From positions 1-64,000 of the forward strand of contig JAVTVY010008113.1 of assembly GCA_036873755.1 (NCBI GenBank): a stretch of 64,000 nucleotides of DNA, in the 5' to 3' direction. The DNA comes from Hanleya hanleyi. Lineage: Eukaryota > Mollusca > Polyplacophora > Lepidopleurida > Hanleyidae. The position numbers and the translations under genes are program-made. Below are positions 42,901 through 54,086 of this stretch, in pieces (position 1 is the stretch's first letter; each line of letters opens with the position of its first letter). The notes below the pieces were generated by a model. That model saw only the letters and a list, made by a program, of their open reading frames with translations, had not been told where the DNA came from and ran no database searches.

Positions 42901-43064
42901 GAGGAATAGGGCTGCAGACTCTCACGTGACCGAAGCCGGGCACATTCGCTTGACGTCATCAATTCGCGAGCCAACAAGTCTCTTCGATGTATGGTCTAAA
43001 ACATTACCGGGCAATACGAGGAATTACCGGAAATTAAAAGGTTTTCTCTCTAGGGCTCCCCAAG

Positions 43065-43713
43065 TTGCTCCAATTGGACGGCTAGATTCGGTTTCACTTT
43101 TCGGACATACAGGACTGCGTCTTGGATGATGATGTTATAGCCAACTGCCTGCCATCTACCTCAGTGGTCATCAAAAGGCGAAGGTTGGGGCGCCTGCATT
43201 GGTTGAACTTTGATGGGGATCTTGTTCAAGAGGTAACGGTCTTGCTTGAAGAGGTCTGCATGCAGACGACAGATGAGATCGACCGAGCTGCAGTTAGCTG
43301 TGAAACCCCGCCGTTTGTTCCATCCGCTATTGCCATTCTCCGTGCCTATGTGTTGGGCTATGTCTCCCTGTGAGATGTTTTTAGCCTATCGGCCGTAGGA
43401 CAACGTTTCAATGTAGGCCCGATAAGGGTACGTGTTGGTCGACTCACTGATGTCGCTGAGTGAAATATCCACCTGTTGGAACATAGAGTCGGGCCGGACG
43501 TTGCAGCGTCGACGAGCCATCCCCATTTGACGATCTTGACAAATCCTCAAAGGCCGTGGTGAAATCGACGGGACCTTTTTCATTGATGCTGGATGGTGGG
43601 AGATGCTCCACCCATAGTCCCTCTTCGGCACTGGTCTGCGTCGGCGGTACTGTCCACGAATCAAATTCACTGTTGGTGGAGGGGCAGGACAACTCTGGTT
43701 GGATTAAGGACAT
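43065..43713 (-). pseudogene. Polinton major capsid protein, truncated second copy
   Basis: Starts ATG at 43711-43713 with SEFDSWTVPPTQTSAEEGLW, aligned to the copy at 34408. A block near 43520-43560 is deleted. TYPYRAYIETLSYG (about 43420) and the QDRYLLNKIPIK equivalent (about 43230) follow in shifting frames. The copy ends near 43065, about two thirds into the gene, and the C-terminal jelly roll is missing. Confidence 0.8.
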
Positions 43714-43799
43714 TTTTACACAAAGATATCCCGGTTCTTGAAGTCTGCGTCCTCGTTGGGTCGGTAGTCGACTGGTGCGCGGTCTCGGTAGAGCAGATA

Positions 43800-44027
43800 T
43801 TTTATTCCCTACGACAAGTTGTGCTTTGGCGACCTAGACGCCTCCCGCTTCTTTGGATCGGCGTTTCAGTGCTTCTCAGACAGGGACACCACTGAATGCA
43901 TCTCCCATGTCTTGCACATCATTTCGGACAGCTTGATTCCCGATCGCTTTCACACCGCGCGTCACCTGCGGAAAGAAAGCTTTGACGATTCTCTCGACCA
44001 CTTTCCCCTAGCTCATGACGTCGTTGG
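43800..44027 (-). pseudogene. Minor capsid protein, second copy (broken)
   Basis: Minus-strand reading GKVVERIVKAFFPQVTRGVKAIGNQAV, then DMGDAFSGVPV, a stop, EALKRRSKEAGGV, a stop, VAKAQLVVG. The basic, helical make-up fits the Polinton minor capsid protein as I know it. It connects without a gap to the reading at 44008-44271. The remnant at 34470-34606 is its C-terminal part. Confidence 0.55.
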
Positions 44028-44271
44028 ATGGGTGTACCCGCAAAAACGGGTAGGCCACCCAGGCTTGATGAGTATTATAGTCCATATAGCTGTGTGCATC
44101 GCACTCGTAATTTAAACAGTTGGGAGAGCGTGCTTGTCGAAAATGGAGCGTGACCACCACTTTCCTAATTTCGAATGCCAGAGGTTGTTCGTCCCTTATT
44201 TCGATGGTGATGGTGCTCATGTCAGCCTGTCGGACCGGTAGATATCGTACTTCAGTGGACATCATGCACAA
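44008..44271 (-). pseudogene. Penton-type minor structural protein, C-terminal fragment (tentative)
   Basis: The frame reads STEVRYLPVRQADMSTITIEIRD, then FEIRKVVVTLHFRQ, then MDYNTHQAWVAYPF. The pattern R(Y/F)LPV...I.I.IRD....F..G.VVVTLHFR is, from memory, typical of a structural protein next to the capsid gene in Polintons. Only the last third remains, with no start. It precedes the minor capsid reading, as expected for gene order. It is missing from element B. Confidence 0.45.
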
Positions 44272-44370
44272 CTAACCCTTGAACCCGGAATCGTGCCCTT
44301 ATTATCCTTTGCGGGATATTTCCTGAACATGCTATCACTTCAGAGACAAAGTCAACTATGATGGTGTGTT

Positions 44371-44605
44371 CTATTTATTTTTCTTATTATTCCCATCTTC
44401 AAGCAGGAATGCCACTGTGGATGTGTTTTCCACGTACACGTGATGGGTCTCCTCTGTAGTCGAAGGTGGTCGGGCGTGGCTTGCTTCAGGTCAAAGAGCT
44501 GAGAGTTTGTCGCATCTTTAAAGGCTTCCAACGCAAACTGTGTGTGTTCAGGGTACATTTATCTCGCCAGATGCGGCAGTTGGGTGGTATCTCCACCATG
44601 TGTGA
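44371..44605 (-). pseudogene. Packaging ATPase, C-terminal fragment (second copy)
   Basis: Reads GDTTQLPHLAR, stop, MYPEHTQFALEAFKDAT, then FDLKQATPDHLRL and, after a shift, HHVYVENTSTVAFLLEDG with a stop at 44371-44373. It corresponds to the last ~90 residues of the ATPase at 34607-35217 and shows the tail that element B lost. The N-terminal half lies on the opposite strand at 46624-46823. Confidence 0.7.
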
Positions 44606-44710
44606 AAGAGGAAGGACAGCTCGTGGGACTGGCGAAATGATCGAGCAACTGACGTGAGATGTATGTCGCACACTCTCGCTGACCCTCGTATCTATGCCCA
44701 CTCCGCCGGA
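44606..44710 (-). pseudogene. Promoter and first codons of a family S gene, fragment
   Basis: Minus strand: ATAGATACGAGGGTCAGC, GTGTGCGACATAC, then CGCCAGTCCCACGAGC, matching the promoter and start of the gene at 38305. It is fused directly to the ATPase C-terminal fragment, so everything between was deleted or moved. Confidence 0.55.
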
Positions 44711-44889
44711 ACTATAGCGGGACTTTAGTTGATGTTATATATTCCAGATGGTATCACCACTGGAACTATAACGGGAAAATGCCAGGTTCCAAAAGAGCAT
44801 CGTTTGGCCTATTGACCTACTTTCGTGACACTTGACCTTTGTGACGTCGCTTCCGGTTCCGGTCTAATCATTTTTAGAATTTTATTAGA
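44711..44889. other. Junction between opposed Polinton blocks
   Basis: No gene. Contains GAACTATAxCGGGA repeated twice and TTGACCTTTGTGACGTC. It separates the minus-strand capsid block from the plus-strand integrase block. Confidence 0.4.
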
Positions 44890-45477
44890 GTGATTGACGC
44901 CAACCGACCTTTTGAAATTGTTCTTCTTTCACACACACAACGAGACCAAGGCTTCCGTCGTCGAAAGGTTCAACAGGACATTCAATGGCCGCATGTGCAA
45001 ACACCGAAATTCGTGACCGGTTACAATCGGGCCTATCGCCGGGGTATTCAGAGAGCACCCATCACCGTTACCGAACGCAACAAAGCCAAAGTTCGGCGTG
45101 TCTTGTACCCCATGCAACCCCAACCACGGTCGAAGGTGTTCAAGATCTGGGGCCCTGTACGGATAACTAAATTCAAGGGAAAATTCGGGAAGAGTTACTC
45201 CCTCAACTGAAGCGATGAACACTTCGTGATTAAATGCCACGTAACCCGTCAACCCCGGGTATATGAACTGGAAGATCTTCAAGGGGAGTCGTTGCAAGGA
45301 ACGTTTTACGAGCAAGAATTACAGTCCGTGGTGAAAACAACTCAAGACTGCTACACTGTGGAACGCATCCAAAAAAACAGGCGACGCCAAGGAAAGACGG
45401 TGCACTCCGTGAAATTGCAAGGCTGGTCCAGTTTGTTCAATTCCTGTGTCCCGGCCAACCATATGAAAAGGCTATAA
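44890..45477 (+). pseudogene. Polinton integrase, C-terminal fragment (second copy)
   Basis: Begins near the catalytic Glu helix (HNETKASVVERFNRTF, about 44925-44980). It has a stop and a deletion of about 15 residues, then resumes FVTGYNRAYRRGIQRAPITVTERNKAKVRRVLYP, a stop at about 45210, and ends with the chromodomain (YELEDLQGE... CYTVERI ... KLQGW) at 45475-45477. Both catalytic Asp regions are absent. It is on the plus strand, opposite to the capsid fragments beside it. Confidence 0.85.
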
Positions 45478-45504
45478 AACCAGGAACCACCGTCATCAGC
45501 GTTG

Positions 45505-45725
45505 CCAAATGAACAGGTACAATAAAAGCGTACCTGAGATACAACACATATCACGAATCGTTAGATTCTTGGTATGTGCTTTAGAATAGGTTAACCGGAA
45601 GACTATACTGTGAAGTCATGTGTCGGCACCTCTTCCCACTTCCCTTATATGTGTTGTAATTTTTACCTGTATATGGCGAGATTCTGCTGGTGGACGTTTC
45701 GTCCCCGAGGCCCGCCCCCTGTACA
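45505..45725 (+). mobile_element. Penelope-like 3'-end fragment in the leader of the membrane-protein gene, copy 1
   Basis: GAACAGGTACAATAAAAGCG...GTTGTAAT as at 268-445, continuing into TTACCTGTATATGGCGAGATTCTGC and GGACGTTTCGTCC, an extension shared in part with 61420-61475. It starts about 30 bp after the integrase stop/TATA box. Confidence 0.6.
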
Positions 45726-45929
45726 GACCTTTTGGTCTTGGATATATGTTGGCATTTGTGGGAAGTTGATTCTGGGTCGACATCGGACCTTACAGACTAG
45801 TCTTTTGTGTTAAATGCCGTCATTTTCATCTGACGCCGATACAGCTCACCAATCCCCAGTGTACGAGTTATCACAGCGAAACAGCTCACCAATTACCAAT
45901 ATACGAGTTGTCAGAGCATTTTCATCATA
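45726..45929. other. Sequence between two Penelope-like fragments
   Basis: No gene. Contains a ~55-bp tandem pair (AACAGCTCACCAATTACCAATATACGAGTTGTCA) at about 45845-45915. It probably belongs to the same insertion event. Confidence 0.35.
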
Positions 45930-46168
45930 GCTCTCTAGATTTGTATCTAATACCGCTTATGCCGGTGTCAGGGGACGTGTGGTCATATCATCCAAGTTGC
46001 CACATGAACAGGTACAGTAAAAGCGTACCTGAGATACAACACATATCACGAATCGTTAAATTCTTGTATGTGCTTTAGAATAGGTTAACCGGAAGACTAT
46101 ACTGTGAAGTCATGTGACTCTGTCAGTATGTCGGCACCTTTTCCCACTTCCCTTATATGTGTTGTAAT
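45930..46168 (+). mobile_element. Penelope-like 3'-end fragment in the leader of the membrane-protein gene, copy 2
   Basis: Starts with TCTAATACCGCTTATGCCGG, matching 19782-19800. It carries the GAACAGGTAC...TGAGATACAAC block and ends GTTGTAAT at 46168, directly before TCATTCCATGCTCGACC, the original leader of the gene at 46186. Confidence 0.65.
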
Positions 46169-46185
46169 TCATTCCATGCTCGACC

Positions 46186-46638
46186 ATGAACACAGTGCAA
46201 CCACCTCTGGACACACCGTCTCCCAAAACGCGCAAAGCACAAGTGGGCTTCGTAGTAGCATTGCTATCCCTGCTGGCTATCTTGTACGGAGGTATGTTTT
46301 ACGACGTGGCATATCTCAGCACTCTACTCATCCCACCTAGGATAGAGCCGCCAGCCGGGAGTGCCAGTCAAACAAGCCTACCGACCCCCCTCTACACCAG
46401 TCAAACCTCACCCGGTCCTAGTGTCCAATATCAATTCATGAATGCAAACCAGGTTCAGTACTGCAGCGATCCCTACTCCAGAGGTTTTGTCGTATACGAC
46501 CACCCACAGTGAACCCCCGAACGTGTCGATAAGGGTACCAAAGCCCAACGCAGCGACGAGACCGGTTCACTCGTACCACATTTACGAGAGCGGGTTACCA
46601 CGACAGCGAATACACCTCCAACCATGAACCCCCGGTGG
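46186..46638 (+). pseudogene. Polinton single-pass membrane protein, second copy
   Basis: ATG at 46186. PKTRKAQVGFVVALLSLLAILYGG provides the basic flank and transmembrane helix, then FYDVAYLSTLL. The linker diverges and the first frame ends at 46510-46512. The conserved end (HSYHIYESGLPRQRIHLQP, about 46565-46625) lies in another frame and stops with TGA inside ATGA, overlapping the ATPase start at 46624. Comparison with 35112-35682 fixes the start codon and shows that both ends are conserved while the Ser/Thr/Pro linker varies in length. Confidence 0.65.
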
Positions 46639-46823
46639 CAACATCCCTTCACTTGCCTCATTGCGGTGCCGATGGGCTCAGGCAAGGCGCACTTCGTCCA
46701 GAAACTGGTTCAACACCCCGACAGCATGAATACACCACCCGTTGCCCAGATAGTATGGCATTACGGAGAATGACAAGCGGCGCACGAGACGATACCTCAG
46801 ATCACGTTCGTGGAAGACGATGA
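46624..46823 (+). pseudogene. Packaging ATPase, N-terminal fragment (second copy)
   Basis: Starts NPRWQHPFTCLIA. Walker A is altered from GPTGSGKT to VPMGSGKA, losing the Thr that coordinates magnesium. A TGA replaces Trp after YGE, and ITFVED follows before the homology ends at about 46823. The complementary C-terminal part is at 44605-44371 on the other strand. Confidence 0.75.
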
Positions 46824-47879
46824 ACGCACTCGATCAAGCGACAGAGACAGATTCTACAACGACCAGAGTTAAGCGACAGTGAGAAAGTACAAAAGTGCAA
46901 TCCGACGCCTCAACGGTTCATCGCGTTCATGTACGTCCAAGGGTCATATGCCCACCCATATGGCTGATGCATAGGGTACACATGTCCCAAGTGTGCACTC
47001 GAGCATATGCTGTGCAGAACGGCGATGCGTTGATATGCTTGTAGTTGATGATGTGTCTTGGTTGTGTTTACATTGAATGTGTCGCGATGACAGGTTTTCT
47101 GACAGAACAGGTTTTCTGCCCGGCCAGACTTGCACACCCACACAAATACACATACACGCATGCGCGCACACTATACTTTCTCCACTTCTGCCCCACTGCG
47201 CATGAGAAGAATGATGTGACTTCCAATAACAACCACTCCAGTCGGACACACGCCCCATTTTGCCCACGGATGGCTCAGATGAAAAAAACATGGTGTGATA
47301 TTTCACTTTGTATTCTGTGAATAAACATCATAATAAACATACTCAGTGTGCCCCCCCCCCCCCGGAGAGGATATACCCCTAGACTGACCAAACACACCCC
47401 TACGTACCTGTAGCCCGAATCTGTGTGCACAGAATGACGGGCTTTTAATTCAAACCACCCCATCTCTACCCACAAAACGCCCATTTAAATGCCTTTTTCC
47501 TACTGCGCATGCGCGCCATAGCCATACATTCACGACACACCCGTGCAGTTGGACTCCCTCCACGAATGTTTCACTATGACACCTCAAACGGCCCATTCGG
47601 ACCACGGAGGTCCACGGCCCATGGACCACGGCCCATTTGCACCTAGAGCCGCAAAAATCCACCCCGCACCTTCCTACCACGCAGACTCAGTCTGATGTTT
47701 TCAGCAAAAGTCAGTCCATGGCCACAAGACCCCTCCCATCATGTTCTACAGTTTGAGACAGAAAAAATAAGGTGCCATCTTCATGAATGGGTTCATTCCC
47801 GAAGGTATATCATGGTATTGATGGCATTTCCACTACACACCAGTCTAGTCGAAAAAATAAGGTGCTACACGTTTGTACT
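46824..47879. repeat. Degenerate CRE/NRF1-family repeat sequence
   Basis: No gene. GCGCATGCGC-like sites (about 47508-47517), CATTCGGACCACGG, GACTTCCAATAACAACCACTCCAGTCGGAC and a (C)n run at 47350 place it in the same dispersed family as 51-59 kb, in worn form. Confidence 0.45.
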
Positions 47880-48072
47880 CCACAAGAAAAAAAATCATGT
47901 ACAGTCCGTTTTTCCTGACGTTTGATAGGTATACCGACGTGCTGGATAAGAATGTCCTTGTGATTAGTGTCCCTTTTCATATCCTTTTCCATTGAAACCA
48001 AGGACGGACACTTGTCCCCAGTGTGGAGAAAAGATAGGACCCGGACACTCTTAGCCACTGGAGATTCTTAGC
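47880..48072. repeat. ~150-bp two-copy repeat, copy 1
   Basis: GATAAGAATGTCCTTGTGATTAGTGTCCCTTTTCATATC...AACCAAGGACGGACACTTGTC. The second copy is at about 61846-62010, in the same orientation. A minus-strand reading (GDKCPSLVSMEKDMKRDTNHKDILI) is open in both, but the substitutions do not clearly favour coding. Confidence 0.6.
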
Positions 48073-48098
48073 CGGCATGTTTCAAGTCCAAGAAAATC

Positions 48099-48296
48099 AT
48101 GCACACCAGTTATACAGATGGCGCTCCGATCGACTCGACGTTGTCCACCGGGGTATTCGGGTGCCATTATGAAAACGTTCTGAAAACGTATTATAAATAC
48201 ATGGACGAGGAAGTTTTTACCTTTTATGGGAGGTATGGTGTATGTATCAATGCATTCACACAGGCCCGCGAATTGATGAAGAAAAAGTCACGATAA
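48099..48296 (+). CDS. Hypothetical 65-residue ORF
   Basis: MHTSYTDGAPIDSTLSTGVF... to a Lys-rich end (ARELMKKKSR). Composition is protein-like and hydrophilic, but there is no homologue in the window, no clear TATA box and no known motif. It may be chance. Confidence 0.2.
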   Translation: MHTSYTDGAPIDSTLSTGVFGCHYENVLKTYYKYMDEEVFTFYGRYGVCINAFTQARELMKKKSR

Positions 48297-49846
48297 AGAC
48301 TTCACGGTAATACTAAAGATACCGCGTAGCCATGTAATAATATAAAGGAGTGTATGTCTAGCTCCCAATGTATTCATGCGGTCACATTTTCGTGGCTAAA
48401 CTGATCGACCACCCTATCGACTGAATGTATTCATCCATCACATGTGACGCCACGGGAAATACCCAGTCAAGCGCATATAACATTGAATTGGCGTTGTATT
48501 TAGGGGCAGATATCTCTTGCTTGTTATATTAAATATATTCTACACACGCGGGGACCTTTGAACCGAAAGTCAAGTGACCTTTGACCCGGAATTGACCTTC
48601 AAGTTGAACCGGAAGTGACGTCACCTCCGTGTGACTCCGCGCGCGCAATCCAGGCGCGCAAAAATCCGCTGGAATTTGCAGGCTTCCTACTACTATGAAC
48701 CATTATATCAACCTGTAAAATGTGCCTACTGTACTGGATGCAGCTGAAAAACTTATCTGCACTCAAATAAACCGCCAACAGACAGCGATCGCCAGAGCTC
48801 CCTGCCCAAATACTTTTCGTCTTGGCAACGCCAAATATCTCTTGAATGCCAATGTTGGTAAAGTAACAACCAAGGTCCTTAGATCTCATTTATCAATGGA
48901 TAAATGAGTCTAACCAATATTCCGATTAAAAATCAATCTATTCGACTGAAAATTCCAGTTTATTAGTATCCATTATATTGAACTGTTTTAATCTTCATTA
49001 GATTCATCTAATAGAATGAAAATAATTTCAATCGCACCGAAAGATTACCATTTAATCTGACAAGATTGGAATCAAGGACAACAGGAGCACATTTGAAAGT
49101 GGGGGGCTGAACTTCTATATCAGCCTATGTGGGGGTGGGGAGGCTCCACTTTTTGGGACCGCAGTGTTATAAGTGCTGTCTTAGATAGCACCAGTCCAAC
49201 ATTTAACATGGCCGGTATAGACTTCAAAACAATTAACATAGATCCTATAATAAACTGGGGTGTCCAATCGTCCACAGTGGGGTGATTTTCTCACGATCAG
49301 ATATCAGGAAAATTTGAGGGGGGAACCCACGGTTTGGAAAAGCACGTGTTCTAGCGACTGTTGCCCGGGGCAGCACGCGTATCCACGTTTTGGCGCGTGA
49401 TTGCTGACACTGTATAATAAGAATACTACAACCCCATTCTGGTATTATACGAATTAGACTGCCACATGTGGATGAAAACCAAGATGTGTCATATACATTT
49501 CCACAGGTGTTGCACCTAAAAGAAAGGATTTACTAAATATTAAAAACAAAACTTATGTAGATTTCTTCAAAGATCAGAATAATGACACTGCCAAGGATTT
49601 CCAGTCACGCAGATGTATTTTGTAACTAAGAGCATGTATGTTATACCGGTATATAGGCCTATATATTGCCAGATCAGGTGCCCACTCGGGGCATACAATT
49701 ATAATTCCACCCTGCACATGATATGATTACGGATCAATAACATGCACACATATATGTAAATGTATTCTAAATCAAACTTGTCGTCTAGTGTGAGACACTC
49801 ACAAGCTGATGCTTCAATACTCAAATATTCTAGAAAAGAAAAAAAA
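48297..49846. other. No recognised gene
   Basis: AT-rich. A short cluster of CAAGTGACCTTTGACC, GAACCGGAAGTGACGTCACC and GCGCGCGC at 48545-48650 resembles TIR motifs of the Polintons. Nothing else recognised. Confidence 0.4.
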
Positions 49847-50274
49847 CTACCGGTATAGTATACACCAGTATGAATATATACCCATGCCTATATGCCCTTG
49901 GTGTTATATGTCATTATTAACCTATACTTAACTTACTACCGGTATAGTATACACCAGTATGAATATATACCCATGCCTATATGCCCTTGGTGTTATATGT
50001 CATTATTAACCCATGCCTAACTTACTATCGGTATAGTATACACCAGTATGAATATATACCCATGCCTATATGCCCTTGGTGTTATATGTCATTATTAACC
50101 TATACCTAACTTACTACCGGTATAGTATACACCAGTATGAATATATACCCATGCCTATATGCCCTTGGTGTTATATGTCATTATTAACCCATGCCTAACT
50201 TACTACCGATATAGTATACACCAGTATGAATATATACCCATGCCTATATGCCCTTGGTGTTATATGTCATTACT
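49847..50274. repeat. 89-bp tandem repeat, 4.8 units
   Basis: Unit starts at CGGTATAG at 49851, 49940, 50029, 50118 and 50207 (exactly 89 bp apart), containing ACACCAGTATGAATATATAC and GCCCTTGGTGTTATATGTCA. Units are 97-99% alike, so the array is young. Confidence 0.95.
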
Positions 50275-51226
50275 TTTCTAGACTTATCAATAATCATCAG
50301 TTTGTGAGTGCCTTAAATCCGATAAATCCTGCCTCTCAAACATCTTACTGACGTCAATTGTCACGATTTTTCCAGATAGCGGATGAAGTATGAAATATTT
50401 CCGAGAAAAATATGGAGTATTCTAAGGGAAGAAAATTGGTTCCGGGTTAAGAATATAAAGCTTGTAGAAAATGGTATACGGTATTTGTAGTGGTGTTTTA
50501 TAGAGTGTTTGGCAACTACTAAAGACGCAACTCCCAGCGAGGAGTAGTACTGTGTTCTGCACGCTAAAAGGACTTAGAAGCTGGTTGCCATGCAGGCTAT
50601 GTATATCTATAATTCAACGGTACTGTGTATATATTTGCGGTATCATATTATCAAAGCGGACATTGGTAACAATGCAAAACTTGCCTATTCCTGTAATTGG
50701 TGTATTACGTCAGAGTAACCTCTGTCTACATCTGCGTGAATGGTTTGGATGAAATGATCATCCGAGCTCCGAATGAGATATTACAATATCCGCGATGTCA
50801 TCAATTTGCGCTGGGCAAATACAATAGTACACAGGTCAAATATACATCTATTATGCAGTATACAGTTATACATCACATCTGCCCAAATTTCTTCTGAAAT
50901 ATCGATTTCGGTTCATACGGTCGACATTTATCCAGGACATCTAATTATCAAGCTATAGTAGTGCAGTGATACTGGCTTCCCTGTTCCGCTTCACTGCACT
51001 TGAAGTTGGCACGCGCTCCTTCATCCCAACTCTTCTTTCACACGCTTTACGCTCCGCTCCAACGACGAGAAGGACCTGTGCCAAGTTGACTTTTTAAGCT
51101 GATAGTTCGGCAAATAATCTTGAACGATATCTTTTTTTCCATTGCTGGAATTTATTTCCATTAATTTCATATTACAAGTCATTCTTCGAACCCTATCAGA
51201 GATTAGATATATCCACTGCACATGCA
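50275..51226. other. No recognised gene or repeat
   Basis: AT-rich. Several short open frames overlap, with no conserved motif. Confidence 0.4.
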
Positions 51227-54086
51227 GTAGTCCGTGAGCTACTAGGGGTCACCTTGCACCCCCCACCCAACACACACACACTACCGACCGAAACTATGTT
51301 TTTATGTACTTTATGACATGTAAAATATGAAACAACTTGTTAACAGTCGATAAACTGGGACTCACTACCCACTTTGATCAGTTTGAAATTACCTCCTGCT
51401 GTGTTAAAAACTACAATTTTTGTGACATTAGGGGGTAGGGTTACAAGAATAGTCTTGTCTTTCATAATTATTATCCAATCTCTATAATTCTGACCACATA
51501 TTATTCAGCATTGATTGCTGCATCAAATATTTACAAGATACTATTACTATTTGTTGGGTATGACGTCACGCAGGGACCATACATACAACAGTAGGAAGTA
51601 GCGAAAGCGAGCGTTTTGAGGGTGCGTGAGGGTGTTTTTGAGCGATTGAGGGACCATTCTTGATCCGAATGCGTCGTTTGAGGTGTTAAAGTGAAGCCCT
51701 CGGTGTGTACACCACGACTTGAGGGATGTCCACGTCATCTGTGACATCATTGGTGACGTCATCAGTAGGAGTAGTAGCCAAAGTGGACATTTTGGGGGTG
51801 AGAAGGAAGGTGTTTGGGGTAGAGATGGACCATCAGTGGTCCAAATGAACCGTGTGGGTGTCATCATGTAGCTCTCTGCATGTAGACGACGAATGGAATG
51901 GTATTTGTTGGAAGCCGCATCGTGCTACTCATGCGCAGTATTAAGGAAAGATGTCATTTTGGGTATGTGGAATGACATGTTTGGGCAATCAAGGGATCCA
52001 TGTTTGGTCCGAATGGACCGGTTGGGGTAGAGTCAGACTGGCGTGTTTTTATTGGGAGTCGCACCAATCTGCGCATACGCAGTTGGGATGTAGTAAGTAA
52101 AGTGGTCATTCTTGAGGTGCGCAGGGGTATATTTGAGAGATTGAGATTCTATATCTCATCTAAAAATGAAGTGTAGGGTGTCATCTTGAAGCTCTCGTGG
52201 TGTAGACCACGACTTGAGGGATTTCCATGTCATCTGTGACGTCATTGGTGACGTCACCAGTACGAGTGGCAGCGAAAGCGGCCATTTGAAGGGAGCATAA
52301 GGGTGTGTTTGAGAGACGATGGGACCATTCTTGGTCCGAATGGGACAGCCGTAGGACAGCGTCCGACTGGTGTGGCGTGTCGTGGAGGTAAGGGATTTGG
52401 CGTGCATGCGCAGACAGGAAATAGTGAAAAAGGGGCACTTGAATGAAATTTCAGACTCGAGGTGGACCATCCGTGGTCCGAATGGTCCATGTGGGGTTTC
52501 GTAGTGAAGGGCTCGTGGGGTAGCGTCGGCTTGGACTGGTGTCATCGCACGCATCCTGGTGTACCTTATGCTATACGAGCTATAGGGTACAGGGTGCACC
52601 ACAGGTGCGTGCGCATGCCTGCGATGACGTCACTTCCGAGCTCCAAGATCTCCAAGCCTCCAAGACTGCAAGAGCTCCGAGCTCCAAGAGCTCCGACTTC
52701 AAGAGCTCCGAGGTCCAAGCTCTCAACCAATCCATCTCACAGCTCCGAGCTCTGTAGTTTCTCAAATGGCGGCTTCTGATTGGATAAGAGCTCTATACTA
52801 CTGCCAGAATGCGCATGCGCAGAACAATGATACTAGGCTACACCCCAGTCCAATCCGACGCTACACCACGATCCCTTCACTACGAAACCCCACACGACCC
52901 ATTCGGACCTCGAATGGTTCACCTCGAGGCTAAAATCCCATTCCAGTGCCCCTCTTCCACTATTTCCTGTCTGCGCATGCTAGCCATATCCCTTACTTCT
53001 ACGACATACCAGACCAGTCGGACGCTGTTCCACGAAAGTCTCAGTCTCAGCCTCAGTCTCTCAAACACACCACTACGCACGCCTAAAACGGCCGCTTTCG
53101 ATACCACTCGTACTGATGACGTCACCAATGACGTCACAGATGACATGGAAATATCTCAGGTCGTGGTCTACACCACGAGAGCTTCAAGGTGACACCCTAC
53201 ACGTTCATTTTTGGATGAGAAATATACCCCTGCGCACATCAAGAATGACCACTTTACTTACTACATCCCAACTGCGCATGCGCAGATTGGCCTGACTTCC
53301 AATAAAAAACACGCCTGTCCGACTCTATCCCACGAACGCTTCACTAGAATACCCCAACCTGTCCATTTGGACCAAACATGGGTCCGTTGATTGCCCAAAC
53401 ATGTCATTGCCCACGCCCAAAATGACATCTTCTGTTACTACTGCTCAACTGCGCATGAGTAGCACGATGCGACATATCATTCGTCATCTACATGCAGATA
53501 GTTACTAGATGACACCCCATACGGTTCATTTATGCCCACTTTGGCTACTACTCATACTGATGACGTCACCATTGACGTCACAGATGATGTGGACATCCCT
53601 CGAGTCGTGGTCTACACACCGAGAGCTTCACTTTGACACCTCACACGACGCATTCGGACCAAGAATGGCCCCTCAATCGCTCAAACACACCCCCACGCAC
53701 CCCAAAACGCCCGCTTTCGCTACTACTCCTACTGTTGTATGTATGGTCCCTGTGTGACGTCATACCGAACAAATGGTAATAGTTCTTGAAAACATTCGAT
53801 GCAGCAATCAATGCTGGATAATATGTGGCCAACATTATAAAGATTGGGTAATAATTATGGAAGATAAGACTATTCTTGTAACCCCACCCCCTATTGTCAC
53901 AAAAAATGTAGTTTGTAACACAGGGAGTAACTTCAAACTGATCAAAGGGGTAGCGAGTCCCAGTTTATCGACTGTTAACAAGTTGTTTCTTATTCGACAT
54001 GTCCTAAAGTACATAAGAAAAATAGTTTCGGTCTGTAGTGGGGGGGGGGGGGGGGGCAAGGTGACCCCTAGTAGCTCACGGACTAC
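51227..54086. mobile_element. Large foldback element D (2.86 kb, arms ~1.3 kb)
   Basis: Left arm 51227-52545 pairs with right arm about 52850-54086. The outer ends match (GTAGTCCGTGAGCTAC...GGTCACC against its complement at 54060-54086), and pairing continues through the AT-rich outer part, the CRE module (GATGACGTCACCA sites), GCGCATGCGC sites and CCTCGAGG-type words. The spacer, about 52546-52849, holds (GAGCTCCAA)-type repeats like 1650-1930. No gene. No clear target duplication was found (ATGCA against AGGTA). Confidence 0.8.

Noticed and set aside
49847..50274. CRISPR-like regular array
   Set aside because: A plain 89-bp head-to-tail tandem repeat with no unique spacers, in eukaryotic DNA.
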